The notes: generated from the letters alone by a model not told the origin. 64,000 nt of DNA from Bacillaceae bacterium (GCA_017656255.1 JACDOE010000001.1:561205-625204); one strand, 5' to 3'. Positions 42,737-51,906 are shown, counted from the stretch's first letter. Program-made: numbers and translations.

Positions 42737-44383
42737 TTACGTGGCACGTTCTATATATACGCCATGAAATCTCAGACTCCAATTCTTATAAGTATGTAAC
42801 GCGACCGGTTTGATGTCCCCGAGCTTCTGCCCGTTTTCCTCACAGGTGTCCAGATAAGTTTTCATCCCGTCTTTTTTAATTCTAAATATATGCGGTTCTT
42901 TTAATTGCCCCAGTTTACGGCAATAGTCGTAATGAAAGTTTTCGCGCAACTTTTGATCCAGATAAGACGCCAGTGACAGGGGCAGCTCCTCACTTGTTTC
43001 CATATACAATGTGTAGCATTGCTTTTTATAATCATCATAAGCCAGCAAGAAAAAACGGGGATTGAGACTATAAGCATTGAACGTATCACGCAAAACCTCG
43101 GATACATGTGCTTCGTTTAACTTTTCCCCGAAATGATCCACCACTTTATCCGCTTTCCCCAGAAACCGTATCACCGGCGTCTTTTTTTCAAATCCGACCA
43201 CCTCGATCATGTCCTGTAACTGATAACGATAAAATCCTCCCCCTGTCGTCACGATAACCGAATATGTCTTACCGGTTTCCAGTTGATGAGCCCCTTTTAT
43301 ATCCGATGATCCCGCTTCTTTAAATTCAAAAAAATGGCTGCGAATGGCCAGGACCCCATCATTCAGATGAACCAGTGGAAACGAGACAAATGCTTCCGTA
43401 GCCAGAAGGCCTTTAGCCTGAAAGGGAATGTCCCCCATTCGCCTTCTCAACTCATTGTAATAAGGTAAAGCATTGCCATCCCGCCAGCAACTGATCAGGG
43501 ACAGCTTTGGCCAGATGTTATTGTATTCACGGGGGGTTAATGGTCGCAATTCATCTGCTCTTGCCGGGTCAGGTTGAATCTTCCTGACTAACTGACGGTA
43601 GATATTATCATCAATTCGGTTTGGCAGACTTAAGCGCCCGTGTTCGATGTCTGCGATCAGGCTGTGCCAGTGATACTCCAGTTGATCCAGCAGGATAAGC
43701 AAAAACGTCGGATTCCAGATTGAAATCAGCGACAGGCGCCGGTCTTTTAATAAAAAGAACAGGGTGGCATAGTGAAACGATGGGATATCGCTGATGTACT
43801 TCACTGCAGCCGGAACCGCCATCATGTTGTTGACCACATATTTTTCAATGAAACCGAAATAATCGGTATCATCCTCAAACCCGACAGGAATTCCACTTCG
43901 GGTAAATGTTTTGTTGGTGGAAACAGGGGTGATTGACCAGTAGGATGTGCCGAACAACAACCGCCGATGATGCGTATAAAGATTAAAAATCCAGGCCGAT
44001 ATTCCCCTCTGAAAGTCATGTTTTAACCCTTTGGTATAGGGAATCATTTTGGATGCAGCGGTGGATCCGCTTGATAATTCGAACATCAACACCGGATCAC
44101 ACGTCAAAACAGACTTTTGCCCGTCTGATAGCGCGTCGATATATGAAACATAATCTTCGTACATTGTAAGCGGAACCTTAGCCTGATAATCCTGGATCGA
44201 CTTGATATCAGCAAATTGATGCCGTATGCCAAAATCAGTATTTTGATTTTGTCGCAACTGCCGTTTCAGATAGGTCCGTTGGGTTTTTTCAGGGTTTCTC
44301 AGTGACAATGTCAGGCAGATATATTCTTTCAGGCTGAGCAGCAGCCAGACGAGATGACTGAGTAACAGAATCCATGATTTCAA
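42737..44383 (-). CDS. GH3-family acid-amide ligase-like protein
   Basis: 548 residues of the GH3 (auxin-responsive promoter) superfamily of ANL-type adenylating enzymes. Seen: the ATP-binding serine/threonine loop FELSSGSTAASKMIPYT near residue 100, LLATEAFVSFPL, the VTTGGGFYRYQLQDMIEVVGF segment and RFLGKADKVVDHFGEKLNEAHV. GH3 proteins activate a carboxylic acid as its adenylate and join it to an amine, usually an amino acid. The N-terminus is hydrophobic, suggesting membrane contact. It is the last gene of the six-gene radical SAM operon and overlaps the previous gene by four bases. Bacterial GH3 substrates are mostly unknown. Confidence 0.88.
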   Translation of the reverse strand: MKSWILLLSHLVWLLLSLKEYICLTLSLRNPEKTQRTYLKRQLRQNQNTDFGIRHQFADIKSIQDYQAKVPLTMYEDYVSYIDALSDGQKSVLTCDPVLMFELSSGSTAASKMIPYTKGLKHDFQRGISAWIFNLYTHHRRLLFGTSYWSITPVSTNKTFTRSGIPVGFEDDTDYFGFIEKYVVNNMMAVPAAVKYISDIPSFHYATLFFLLKDRRLSLISIWNPTFLLILLDQLEYHWHSLIADIEHGRLSLPNRIDDNIYRQLVRKIQPDPARADELRPLTPREYNNIWPKLSLISCWRDGNALPYYNELRRRMGDIPFQAKGLLATEAFVSFPLVHLNDGVLAIRSHFFEFKEAGSSDIKGAHQLETGKTYSVIVTTGGGFYRYQLQDMIEVVGFEKKTPVIRFLGKADKVVDHFGEKLNEAHVSEVLRDTFNAYSLNPRFFLLAYDDYKKQCYTLYMETSEELPLSLASYLDQKLRENFHYDYCRKLGQLKEPHIFRIKKDGMKTYLDTCEENGQKLGDIKPVALHTYKNWSLRFHGVYIERAT

Positions 44384-45105
44384 GTTATCACCCTGCTCCC
44401 GATGACACGATGTCCGGCTTTTGTCAGATTCTCGGGATGAATTTCACACAGGCAGACCAGTTCTTCCCCTTCATCATGTCGTGGATTTTTATCGATGAAA
44501 AATTGAACATGCGGATCTTTCAGTTTATCCGCGGTTACGGGAGCGACACCTTCCTTCAACCGCTCGCTGGAATGGCTGAACCGTACGACCCCTCTATCCT
44601 TCCTGTAATCCCGGCCGTATTTATAAGCTGCCAGATCATCCATCAACCCCTGTATGTCCGGTGGCGTTTGTTTGTAAAAACACGGGTAAAAATTCTTGAA
44701 GAATACCGGCAAAAAACGATAAGTTTTATAGCCTGAAGAAATCAAAAACCAGAACCACTTTTTGCCTGGATCGGTTTCTCTCAAGGAAAAAACAAGTTTG
44801 CCCCAGGCTTTTGGAAGTTCCATCGACCCCCAGTATGCCCGATCCACAATGGTATCACCCGAAAATACAATCTTAACGATTTTACCCTTCCAGTTAAAAT
44901 CCATGACCATCATGTTTGAAAACCCGACGATGGCATTCTCGCCTGTATCTTTCAGTAAAATCACACGTGACTTTTCACGCAAATCGCGGATAAAATTTTC
45001 TCGGGTGATCCCATCAAAATACCGCTGTAACAATAAATACATGTTATTTTGATCCGCTTCGCTGATGTCATGAATCGATAGAATGGCACTTTTGATATTT
45101 GACAT
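44380..45105 (-). CDS. acyltransferase-like protein of unknown function (GNAT-like)
   Basis: 241 residues. The first half resembles a GNAT fold: FIRDLREKSRVILLKDTGENAIVGFSNMMVMDF, then a strand with VFSGDTIVDRAYWGS, which is the usual acceptor-side pattern of large GNAT-like proteins, and WFWFLISSGYKTYRFLPVFFKNFYP. The C-terminal third is not recognised. There is no membrane segment. It is coupled to the GH3 gene (ATGA-type overlap) and starts 12 bases after the GNAT gene. The GNAT call is by pattern only and the acyl donor is unknown. Confidence 0.65.
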   Translation of the reverse strand: MSNIKSAILSIHDISEADQNNMYLLLQRYFDGITRENFIRDLREKSRVILLKDTGENAIVGFSNMMVMDFNWKGKIVKIVFSGDTIVDRAYWGSMELPKAWGKLVFSLRETDPGKKWFWFLISSGYKTYRFLPVFFKNFYPCFYKQTPPDIQGLMDDLAAYKYGRDYRKDRGVVRFSHSSERLKEGVAPVTADKLKDPHVQFFIDKNPRHDEGEELVCLCEIHPENLTKAGHRVIGSRVIT

Positions 45106-45117
45106 ACTGACTCCCCT

Positions 45118-46236
45118 TTACAACCGTGCGATTTCCAGATAGGGAATTTGCCGGGACAGACGGGCATCCCTGATAGGCTCGTCCGGCTCGTCCCAGTGCA
45201 CCAGATATAAAATGCTCGGGTATTTGATATGCCGGTACTTCTCAGGGATTCGGATGAGTGGATCTTGCTCGGAAAAGCCCACCATGATAAAGTCATAGGG
45301 TTTATCCGTAAACGCCCCATAAATAAAAGCAAACAAATCATCAAATACTGTGTCATCGTTATCTTTAACGGCCGTGTGGCTCACATAAAGATATGAAAAT
45401 GCCTTTCCTTCCTCCGGTAATGCCGGCAATCCCGTCACCGTCGACAACATATTGTAAACGGGTTTGATCCGTTTTATTTTGCCGTGATAGGAGTGGATCA
45501 TGGTTTGCTTAAAAGCTGACTGGTCCCAGATGGCCGTGACCCCGACAAGCTGACCCTGCTTTCTGGCCATATAAAAGGAGTCCCAGCTTAACCCGCGACT
45601 TAAAAGATCGGATTCCAATCGCGCTTTTGTATAGACCGGATAGAACAATTTCTCTTTTCCATGTGTGTTAAGAAAAGCGACGATCTCATCGGCATCCTGT
45701 CGGGACGCGCGTTCAATCTGATACTGAAAGCGGTGGGTATGCCGTTTATAAAAAGGTTGCTTCAAAAAAACACTGTACGTGATCATTTTCCCCACCCGGG
45801 AGTAGTAGGGCAACCCCAGGCGATGTGATGTCAACAGGTCTCGGACCCTGAAATTATCTTCAACAATGGTCGTCATAGCACAGGGCACATCCAGCTCTGC
45901 AATTAAATCTCTCATTTTTTTGTAACCGCCGGATAACAGGCGAATATCCCCCTGATACTCCCGACGCACGCGTAGCTGGCTCAAATAGCCGATTTTTTTC
46001 TTCGATTGGTTGATATAGGCGTCAAAGGTGCTGACACTGCCCATCCCCACCAGCTCAGATCCCTGTCTGGCTGTCAGAATGCGATAATCCTCCCCTTCAA
46101 TCCGGGTGGCATGGAAGTAGTCAGGCTCCCTGGCAAAAACAACCGATATCTCCCCTTTCATCGGTGTTTCCCTCAATAATTGTCTTAACTGGCTTTCATC
46201 TGACGCCTTCGCCAGATCAAATGTGTATGTTGCCAT
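45118..46236 (-). CDS. GNAT-family acyltransferase, probably two GNAT modules
   Basis: 372 residues. Residues 1-150 form a GNAT domain with the acetyl-CoA loop region YLSQLRVRREYQGDIRLLSGGYKKM. Residues 155-350 look like a second, more diverged copy (IERASRQDADEIVAFLN at its start, YLYVSHTAVKDNDDTVFDDLFAFIYG further on). It presumably transfers an acyl group to an amine. It lies between a B12-type radical SAM gene (16-base gap) and the second GNAT-like gene. Substrate unknown. Confidence 0.8.
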   Translation of the reverse strand: MATYTFDLAKASDESQLRQLLRETPMKGEISVVFAREPDYFHATRIEGEDYRILTARQGSELVGMGSVSTFDAYINQSKKKIGYLSQLRVRREYQGDIRLLSGGYKKMRDLIAELDVPCAMTTIVEDNFRVRDLLTSHRLGLPYYSRVGKMITYSVFLKQPFYKRHTHRFQYQIERASRQDADEIVAFLNTHGKEKLFYPVYTKARLESDLLSRGLSWDSFYMARKQGQLVGVTAIWDQSAFKQTMIHSYHGKIKRIKPVYNMLSTVTGLPALPEEGKAFSYLYVSHTAVKDNDDTVFDDLFAFIYGAFTDKPYDFIMVGFSEQDPLIRIPEKYRHIKYPSILYLVHWDEPDEPIRDARLSRQIPYLEIARL

Positions 46237-46252
46237 CCTTTCACCTGATTTC

Positions 46253-47653
46253 CTAAACGATTACCTGGTTGTTCGCATCGGTTAACCTCGTTACATCCAC
46301 TTTCAGCAGTTCACCCTCAAATCCTTCGTCACCCAGCGGATACCCTTCCCGCTGACTCGCTTCTTTTCGTAACAGAAAATTAATAAACCAGAAGTTGTAC
46401 CACATGAAAAAGTTGCTGCTGTTGGTTTTGTTAAAAGACCGTTTAATGATCGAGGGAATGCTGTAAAAGCGTTTCCGTGATTCCACGCATTTTTCACGGA
46501 TCAGATCGGCATTTAATTCTCCCTTCACCACAAATGGAACATCCCCATAGCGATAGCGGTCATCCAGCCACCATTTGTCATATAGTAAACGCCCTTCTTG
46601 TTCCAACCGCTCGTATAAAGGGGTTCCCGGAAACGGGGTCAAATGATTGAATGCCACCATATAGATGTTATGTTTCACACAGAATTTCACCGTTTCTTCA
46701 AAGGATTCCAGTTTATCGTGGTCATAGCCAAACACAAAGGTGGCATACAGACGAATCCCGTATTCGTTCAGCTTTCTGAGAGCTGCCGTAAAACCTCCTT
46801 TAGCGGCATTAAACCCTTTGTTCATATGTCTTAAATTGTCGGGATTAAGACTTTCGAATCCGATTAAAACCCCCTGACAGCCACTGGCCTTTAACAACGC
46901 CATAAACTCATCGTCGTGGGTACAGGTGATGCTTGCCTGCCCCACCCATCTGATTTTCAGCGGTATCAGGGCACGAAATAGTTCTTTCGCCTGCTCCATA
47001 TTGGATACCACATTATCATCCACAAAGAAAAACAGTTTTTTACCCTGCTTCTTTAATATCCTGATTTCTTCCACGATTTCCTGGTAAGGCCGGCGGATCT
47101 GTGTGCTGTTAAAATAACTCTGGATCGCACAAAAATCACATTTAAAATGACATCCGCGCCCGGCCTCCACTAATGCGAGCGGCAAATATCTTTTTCCCCT
47201 GAAAATCGAACGGTCCGGTCTCACACCTTCTAATGTGGGCCGATCGGTCCGTGTATAAAAACGTTTCAGGCGGCCGTTTTTAAAATCTTCTATAACGGCC
47301 TCCCACAGGCCTTCCGCTTCACCGATGACGACCGCTTCTGCATATTCTGCCACTTCGTCGGGTACCAGTGTGGCATGAAAGCCTCCCATCACAACCGGGA
47401 CTCCTCTTTTTCTGTATGCCGATGCAATCTGGTAAGCCCGTTTGGCCGTATAAGTCTCGATACTGATGGCCACCAGATCAGTGGTTTCATCGAAGGGGAT
47501 GGGTTCGATGCGATCATCATAAAATTTAATTTCGACGTCGTCCGGGGTTAAAGCGGCGATCATGGCCGGCGGCAACGGCTCCATTTCCCATGATTTGATG
47601 TAAGATTCCCCTTTTTTCTTCCCGATACAGGGATGTATCAGTGTCAGTTGCAT
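46253..47653 (-). CDS. B12-binding-type radical SAM enzyme, copy 2
   Basis: About 466 residues from the ATG at 47653, which has GGGAGTG nine bases upstream; a longer frame to 47701 lacks a ribosome site. Residues 1-130 are a cobalamin-binding-like Rossmann domain (VPVVMGGFHATLVPDEVAEYAEAVVIGEAEG). The radical SAM core follows with the cluster motif C-x3-C-x2-C in GRGCHFKCDFCAIQ, then FFVDDNVVSN and GFESLNPDN. The C-terminal 130 residues resemble the DUF4070-type extension. The classical DxHxxG cobalamin motif is not seen, so cobalamin use is not certain. It is clearly a paralogue of the protein at 48795-50123. Confidence 0.87.
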   Translation of the reverse strand: MQLTLIHPCIGKKKGESYIKSWEMEPLPPAMIAALTPDDVEIKFYDDRIEPIPFDETTDLVAISIETYTAKRAYQIASAYRKRGVPVVMGGFHATLVPDEVAEYAEAVVIGEAEGLWEAVIEDFKNGRLKRFYTRTDRPTLEGVRPDRSIFRGKRYLPLALVEAGRGCHFKCDFCAIQSYFNSTQIRRPYQEIVEEIRILKKQGKKLFFFVDDNVVSNMEQAKELFRALIPLKIRWVGQASITCTHDDEFMALLKASGCQGVLIGFESLNPDNLRHMNKGFNAAKGGFTAALRKLNEYGIRLYATFVFGYDHDKLESFEETVKFCVKHNIYMVAFNHLTPFPGTPLYERLEQEGRLLYDKWWLDDRYRYGDVPFVVKGELNADLIREKCVESRKRFYSIPSIIKRSFNKTNSSNFFMWYNFWFINFLLRKEASQREGYPLGDEGFEGELLKVDVTRLTDANNQVIV

Positions 47654-47676
47654 CCTGTGTTCACTCCCATCACATT

Positions 47677-48798
47677 TTACAACCAGTTTGCGTTTTGCCA
47701 CAGCGTACAGTTTTTGCAGGTCTCAATTTCGTTGTATTTTCCCTCAACCATTAATCGTCGAAACCGGTTCCATTCATTTGAATTATAAATATCCCGGATA
47801 CGCTGCTGTTTGACATTTCCCATGATGTTTGTGTGTGTAAAATCATTGACGCAGAACGGTACATCGCCGTTATGCAGGATATGCAAATGGGAAAAGGCAT
47901 ACGGACAGACGGGAAAAATACGTTTTGCAAAATGTTTTTTGGCAAATCTTTTCAGCCTGTTTTGGACCGGTTGTTGGACGACATGATATTTTTTCAGTGA
48001 ATCAGCGCGGTTGTTGACATCAATGCCTAAGGTATTAAATCCTTTTTTGCGCCAGTATGTCTTAAAAAAATCGTACTCCTGGTAATTTTCATTCTGACGA
48101 ACAAATCTGACGAACACATTGGTCCTCGACAGGTCCAATTGCGCGATCTGCTCAAGATTTCGAATGACGGTATCCCAGTCAAGCCCTTTCATAATGGCGT
48201 GGTAGGTTTCCCGGTTCATGGCATTCAGACTGATATTGATGAGATCAAGACCGTTCCGGATCAAGGCTTCCATTTTCGTTTTCGTTAACAGGCTGCCGTT
48301 AGTGGTGATTTCAATGCGTTGATGATGCCTGCGCTTTTCGTTAAATTCCCTGACGCGCTCAACCAGTTTGACATCCATTAACGGTTCCGTCTGCGCCATC
48401 GGGACGAAAACTTTTAAAGACGTTTCCTGGACGGCTTCATCAACGATTCTGGTATACAGATCATCCGTCATGATACCTTTATCTTCCAGATGAACCGTTT
48501 CCGGATACGGGCACATGATACAACGGCCGTTACAGCGATTAATGGTCTGAACCTGAATGACCGCCGGGAATAATTCAGTGTTTTCCCGTTGTTGAAGCCA
48601 TCTATGAATATTGGGCAACAAAATCTCTTTCATTTGCATCGCATAGCCGAGTGCCGTTGTCTTTTTGGTCAGGGGGTTTTGATATCCGGTTCTGGAGTAT
48701 TGAAACGCATAGATCAGCTTCATGATGAAAAGGATCCCGGCATATAAGCCATCGATCCATTTTTCTTTTATGACGGAACTTTTCGATAACTGGCTCAT
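47677..48798 (-). CDS. radical SAM/SPASM enzyme
   Basis: 373 residues. A 75-residue N-terminal helical region precedes the radical SAM core, with C-x3-C-x2-C in INRCNGRCIMCPYPE. The C-terminus has a SPASM-type auxiliary cluster region, FPVCPYAFSHLHILHNGDVPFCVND and ETCKNCTLW (in parts). SPASM enzymes modify peptides, proteins or small molecules with an extra iron-sulfur cluster. No precursor peptide gene is visible next to it. It overlaps the preceding gene by four bases, so translation is coupled. Confidence 0.88.
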   Translation of the reverse strand: MSQLSKSSVIKEKWIDGLYAGILFIMKLIYAFQYSRTGYQNPLTKKTTALGYAMQMKEILLPNIHRWLQQRENTELFPAVIQVQTINRCNGRCIMCPYPETVHLEDKGIMTDDLYTRIVDEAVQETSLKVFVPMAQTEPLMDVKLVERVREFNEKRRHHQRIEITTNGSLLTKTKMEALIRNGLDLINISLNAMNRETYHAIMKGLDWDTVIRNLEQIAQLDLSRTNVFVRFVRQNENYQEYDFFKTYWRKKGFNTLGIDVNNRADSLKKYHVVQQPVQNRLKRFAKKHFAKRIFPVCPYAFSHLHILHNGDVPFCVNDFTHTNIMGNVKQQRIRDIYNSNEWNRFRRLMVEGKYNEIETCKNCTLWQNANWL

Positions 48799-50123
48799 CT
48801 CATAAACCCACCGTTACAGGTATAGAAACGATGGAGGTTATAAGCGTAAAAACGATAACCGAGATTAGTGACCATTTGCAATGGAATCTGAATCCCGGAC
48901 CCTGCCACACGCCTCCATATATTCTTGTAGCGATAAACGTATTTCCAGGTCCACTCATGACCCCGATACAACTCTTCAGGAGTCATATGCCGGGGCTCGA
49001 ACACCACGTGTTGGCCATCATACTTTTCCCAGTCCTCTTCGATGATTCTTCCTTCGAATTTCAACCTTTGATATAAAGGTGTGGCTGGAAATGGGGTGAC
49101 AATGGCAAAACGGGGCAAATCGATATGAGCGTCGATCACGAATTCAGCGGTTTCTTGAAACACCTCTTTTGTGTCACTGTCAAGGCCGAAGACAAAAGTT
49201 CCGTTAATGGCGATTCGGCGATCATGAAACTTTCTTACTATTTCTTTATATTTTTCCGGGGAGTTAAAGCTTTTCCTGGTTTCGCGCAGTGTCTCCTTTG
49301 AAATGCTTTCAAAACCCAGTAATAAACCAGAACAACCGCTCCTCGCTGCCAGATCCAGCAGTTCCTCATCTTCAGCCAGTAATGTGGTGGATAGGCCGTA
49401 CCATTTCACTTTTAAAGGGATAAGCGCCTGGAAAAGTTGTCTGGCATAATTTCGATCGGCGATAAGGTTCAGATCAAAAAAGACCAGTTTTTTGGATTTC
49501 ATTTGTTTAATGTCCCCGATGATCACATCGATGGGCTTTTGAAACGGTCTATTGCCCCAGGCAGTCGGTACCACACAGAACTCACATTGATGGATACATC
49601 CCCGTGTTGCTTCAAACGAATGGTTTGTTATATACGGTTTGGATGGCAGCAATTCCCGTCGTGGATAAGGCAAATCTCTCAACATATCCAGTGACAGATC
49701 CGGACGCATGTCATAACGCTGCTTCAACTGTCCATTTTTAAAATCTCTGAGCAATTGTGGAAATGTTTCTTCGGCATAGCCGGTGACAATACTGTCGGCA
49801 TGTTGCATCGCTTCTTCCGGTACCAGGGTTACGTGAGGACCGCCCAAAACGACGGTGATCCCTCTTTTTCTGAAATGGGCTGCCAGTTCATAGGCCCGTG
49901 GTGCCGTTCCGGTGATCACGGTCATGCCGATGATATCCGCTTCAATATTTAAATCCAGTTCCCGGATACCTTCGTCCTGAATCTCAACAGTAGCGTTTAA
50001 TTCCGGAGGGACATAGGATGCCAGGGTCGTCAGTGTCAACGGGGCCGCCCGCAGGTTTTTCTTGAAAATTCCCCCTTTATACCGATACAAAGGGCCTTTT
50101 GGAGAAATTAAAACAATTTTCAT
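48795..50123 (-). CDS. B12-binding-type radical SAM enzyme, copy 1
   Basis: 442 residues from the ATG at 50123, chosen because AAAGGTTG lies seven to eight bases before it. The N-terminal Rossmann-like domain shows ITVVLGGPHVTLVPEEAMQHAD; the radical SAM core has the cluster motif in TRGCIHQCEFCVVPTAWG and the later GCSGLLLGFESISKETL, NGTFVFGLDSDTKEVF and FPATPLYQRL. It shares layout and many segments with copy 2 at 46253. Enzymes of this type methylate unreactive carbons or do ring or carbon-skeleton chemistry. It is the first gene of the operon. Confidence 0.87.
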   Translation of the reverse strand: MKIVLISPKGPLYRYKGGIFKKNLRAAPLTLTTLASYVPPELNATVEIQDEGIRELDLNIEADIIGMTVITGTAPRAYELAAHFRKRGITVVLGGPHVTLVPEEAMQHADSIVTGYAEETFPQLLRDFKNGQLKQRYDMRPDLSLDMLRDLPYPRRELLPSKPYITNHSFEATRGCIHQCEFCVVPTAWGNRPFQKPIDVIIGDIKQMKSKKLVFFDLNLIADRNYARQLFQALIPLKVKWYGLSTTLLAEDEELLDLAARSGCSGLLLGFESISKETLRETRKSFNSPEKYKEIVRKFHDRRIAINGTFVFGLDSDTKEVFQETAEFVIDAHIDLPRFAIVTPFPATPLYQRLKFEGRIIEEDWEKYDGQHVVFEPRHMTPEELYRGHEWTWKYVYRYKNIWRRVAGSGIQIPLQMVTNLGYRFYAYNLHRFYTCNGGFMR

Positions 50124-50232
50124 GATAAACAACCTTTCAATTCTCATCTCAGGTGTACAGGAACATAATTTTTAATTTTCAATTATTACATCCTTCGACA
50201 ATAACTTTAATATTCCCTTCCATTCATAGCGA

Positions 50233-50931
50233 CTACCCGTCTATGAAATCCATTGGATCAAATTCTATCTTTTCAATATAGGTCACCGGTTCGTCCATAT
50301 AGGTGGTATACGGCAAATACTCCTTTAGATATTCTTCTTTCGAATCCATGCCGCTTTTTTCTTCTTTACCTTCGTAATAATGGTGTGTCCCCGTTTCGAC
50401 CCCTGAGATTTTCCACTTGTCATCATCTTCTGTAAACATATATTTGTTTACTTGATAAAACTCATGCTCGAGACCTGATTCGTCTTCCCATTTGTCAATT
50501 TGCCTGGCAAAAACAATTTTCCAGTTATGGTCCGGATCCTCATAAACCTTTGAGATGTCAACGGTTATGGATAACGTATTGAATATCTCGTCATGTCGCA
50601 TTTCTTTCTGATAGGTTTTCAGTTGTTGAAATTCATCATCAGACAGGCCTTTTAAATCAGCTATCCTGTAAGATTCTCCGTTATATACCAAAATCTCTTC
50701 TGCGTCAAAATAAGTGGGATCCACCAGAATGTCTTCAACCGTATTTTTATAATCTTCATACGACATGTTCAGGTACCTGGCCTGAATCAACGTCTGTTTC
50801 AAGGTCCTGGTTTTTTCAATAATCGATGGGTTGACAGATTTTTCTGTCTTGTTCATACAACCGGACAACAACAACACGGTGAGTAATACGAAACCGAACA
50901 AACGCCATTTAGACAGTTGTTTTCCTGTCAT
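50233..50931 (-). CDS. lipoprotein of unknown function
   Basis: 232 residues with a classical lipoprotein signal (basic start, hydrophobic core FGFVLLTVLLLSGC, cysteine near 25). The rest is acidic and resembles extracytoplasmic proteins with a YDKYK-type repeat-less fold; I recognise no family. Tyr- and Glu-rich stretches include YMDEPVTYIEKIEFDPMDFIDG at the end. It overlaps the membrane protein gene upstream by 23 bases and so belongs to a three-gene operon. Confidence 0.75.
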   Translation of the reverse strand: MTGKQLSKWRLFGFVLLTVLLLSGCMNKTEKSVNPSIIEKTRTLKQTLIQARYLNMSYEDYKNTVEDILVDPTYFDAEEILVYNGESYRIADLKGLSDDEFQQLKTYQKEMRHDEIFNTLSITVDISKVYEDPDHNWKIVFARQIDKWEDESGLEHEFYQVNKYMFTEDDDKWKISGVETGTHHYYEGKEEKSGMDSKEEYLKEYLPYTTYMDEPVTYIEKIEFDPMDFIDG

Positions 50932-51397
50932 CTAGCCTTCCACCTTTCTTATACATAGAATTCCTTTTTATCAGTAATCCCACCCACAGAAGAACCGTTG
51001 GCAACATTGTCATGACTATATAAAAAAGAAACTCAAATAGAGGTTGACCGATCTGATCAATTATCCAGCCTGGAGCTATCCCGATTGGATTATACAGGTA
51101 CCACAGAAATATTGGATCAAGGCTGATCACACCGAGAGATCCGTGGTAGCCCTGCCGCTCAGCCAGGGCGACAAAAAGAACAATGTAACCGATAAAAGCG
51201 GGAGAAAGGACAGAGAGAAAATCTTCAAAAGCTCTTTCAGTCGTTGTGAGTTTTGTTCCGATGTAGATGTAGCATACAAAAATCCCCAGAGTGGTTACAA
51301 TAAAGACGATTGCTGTGTCCAATATGCTGATCAGGGGAAATACAAACGTCGCTATTGTGATCTGAAGTAACAGGACAATGAGATTATTTCTGATCAT
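50909..51397 (-). CDS. multi-pass membrane protein of unknown function
   Basis: 162 residues, four likely membrane segments (about 5-25, 28-47, 65-83 and 118-140), with a basic C-terminal tail. No family recognised. It overlaps the next upstream gene by four bases and the lipoprotein gene downstream by 23 bases, so the three products are probably made together, perhaps as a membrane complex. Confidence 0.75.
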   Translation of the reverse strand: MIRNNLIVLLLQITIATFVFPLISILDTAIVFIVTTLGIFVCYIYIGTKLTTTERAFEDFLSVLSPAFIGYIVLFVALAERQGYHGSLGVISLDPIFLWYLYNPIGIAPGWIIDQIGQPLFEFLFYIVMTMLPTVLLWVGLLIKRNSMYKKGGRLDDRKTTV

Positions 51398-51906
51398 CCG
51401 CCGTCTCCCTTTTTGGTATCGTGGCCCCTGACCTTTCGAAATAGACCGATGATGATTTGTAACCCGATCAAAACAAATAGTATCACGAGTGCTCCCATGA
51501 GATAGATGCCGGTACTGACTAAAGGGGGCATCTCAAATTTTTGTAAGGATGGATCATCCGGTGTTAAATCGGCAATGACGAAGGTATTATTCTTTGTCAG
51601 CACAATATGTTCATCACGCTCCAGGCAGTGTGAATTCATGTTTATTCGGCCATCTCGTAATAAATCACCCTCAAATGACATGTTTGAATACGTTGCTTTC
51701 CAGGTATAAAACTGGCTCAACAGAGCCCAGGAAAAATTTATTTCACCCCGTTCAACCAGTGTTTCGTTACAAAATTCACGGGCAAACGATTTGATTGCGC
51801 CATCCAGGTTTGTTTCAAACCGATCTACCCTGGCATTCAATTCCAACCAATAAAAGACAAGGATAACATTAACGATAAACCAGCCGATAATAAGTTTCTT
51901 CAGCAT
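51394..51906 (-). CDS. two-helix membrane protein with extracytoplasmic domain
   Basis: 170 residues: one membrane segment at 5-22, an extracytoplasmic domain of about 100 residues with three cysteines, and a second membrane segment at about 133-157 followed by a basic tail. No family recognised. First gene of the three-gene operon; ATG at 51906 is preceded only by a weak GGGGGTCGT ribosome site. Confidence 0.72.
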   Translation of the reverse strand: MLKKLIIGWFIVNVILVFYWLELNARVDRFETNLDGAIKSFAREFCNETLVERGEINFSWALLSQFYTWKATYSNMSFEGDLLRDGRINMNSHCLERDEHIVLTKNNTFVIADLTPDDPSLQKFEMPPLVSTGIYLMGALVILFVLIGLQIIIGLFRKVRGHDTKKGDGG

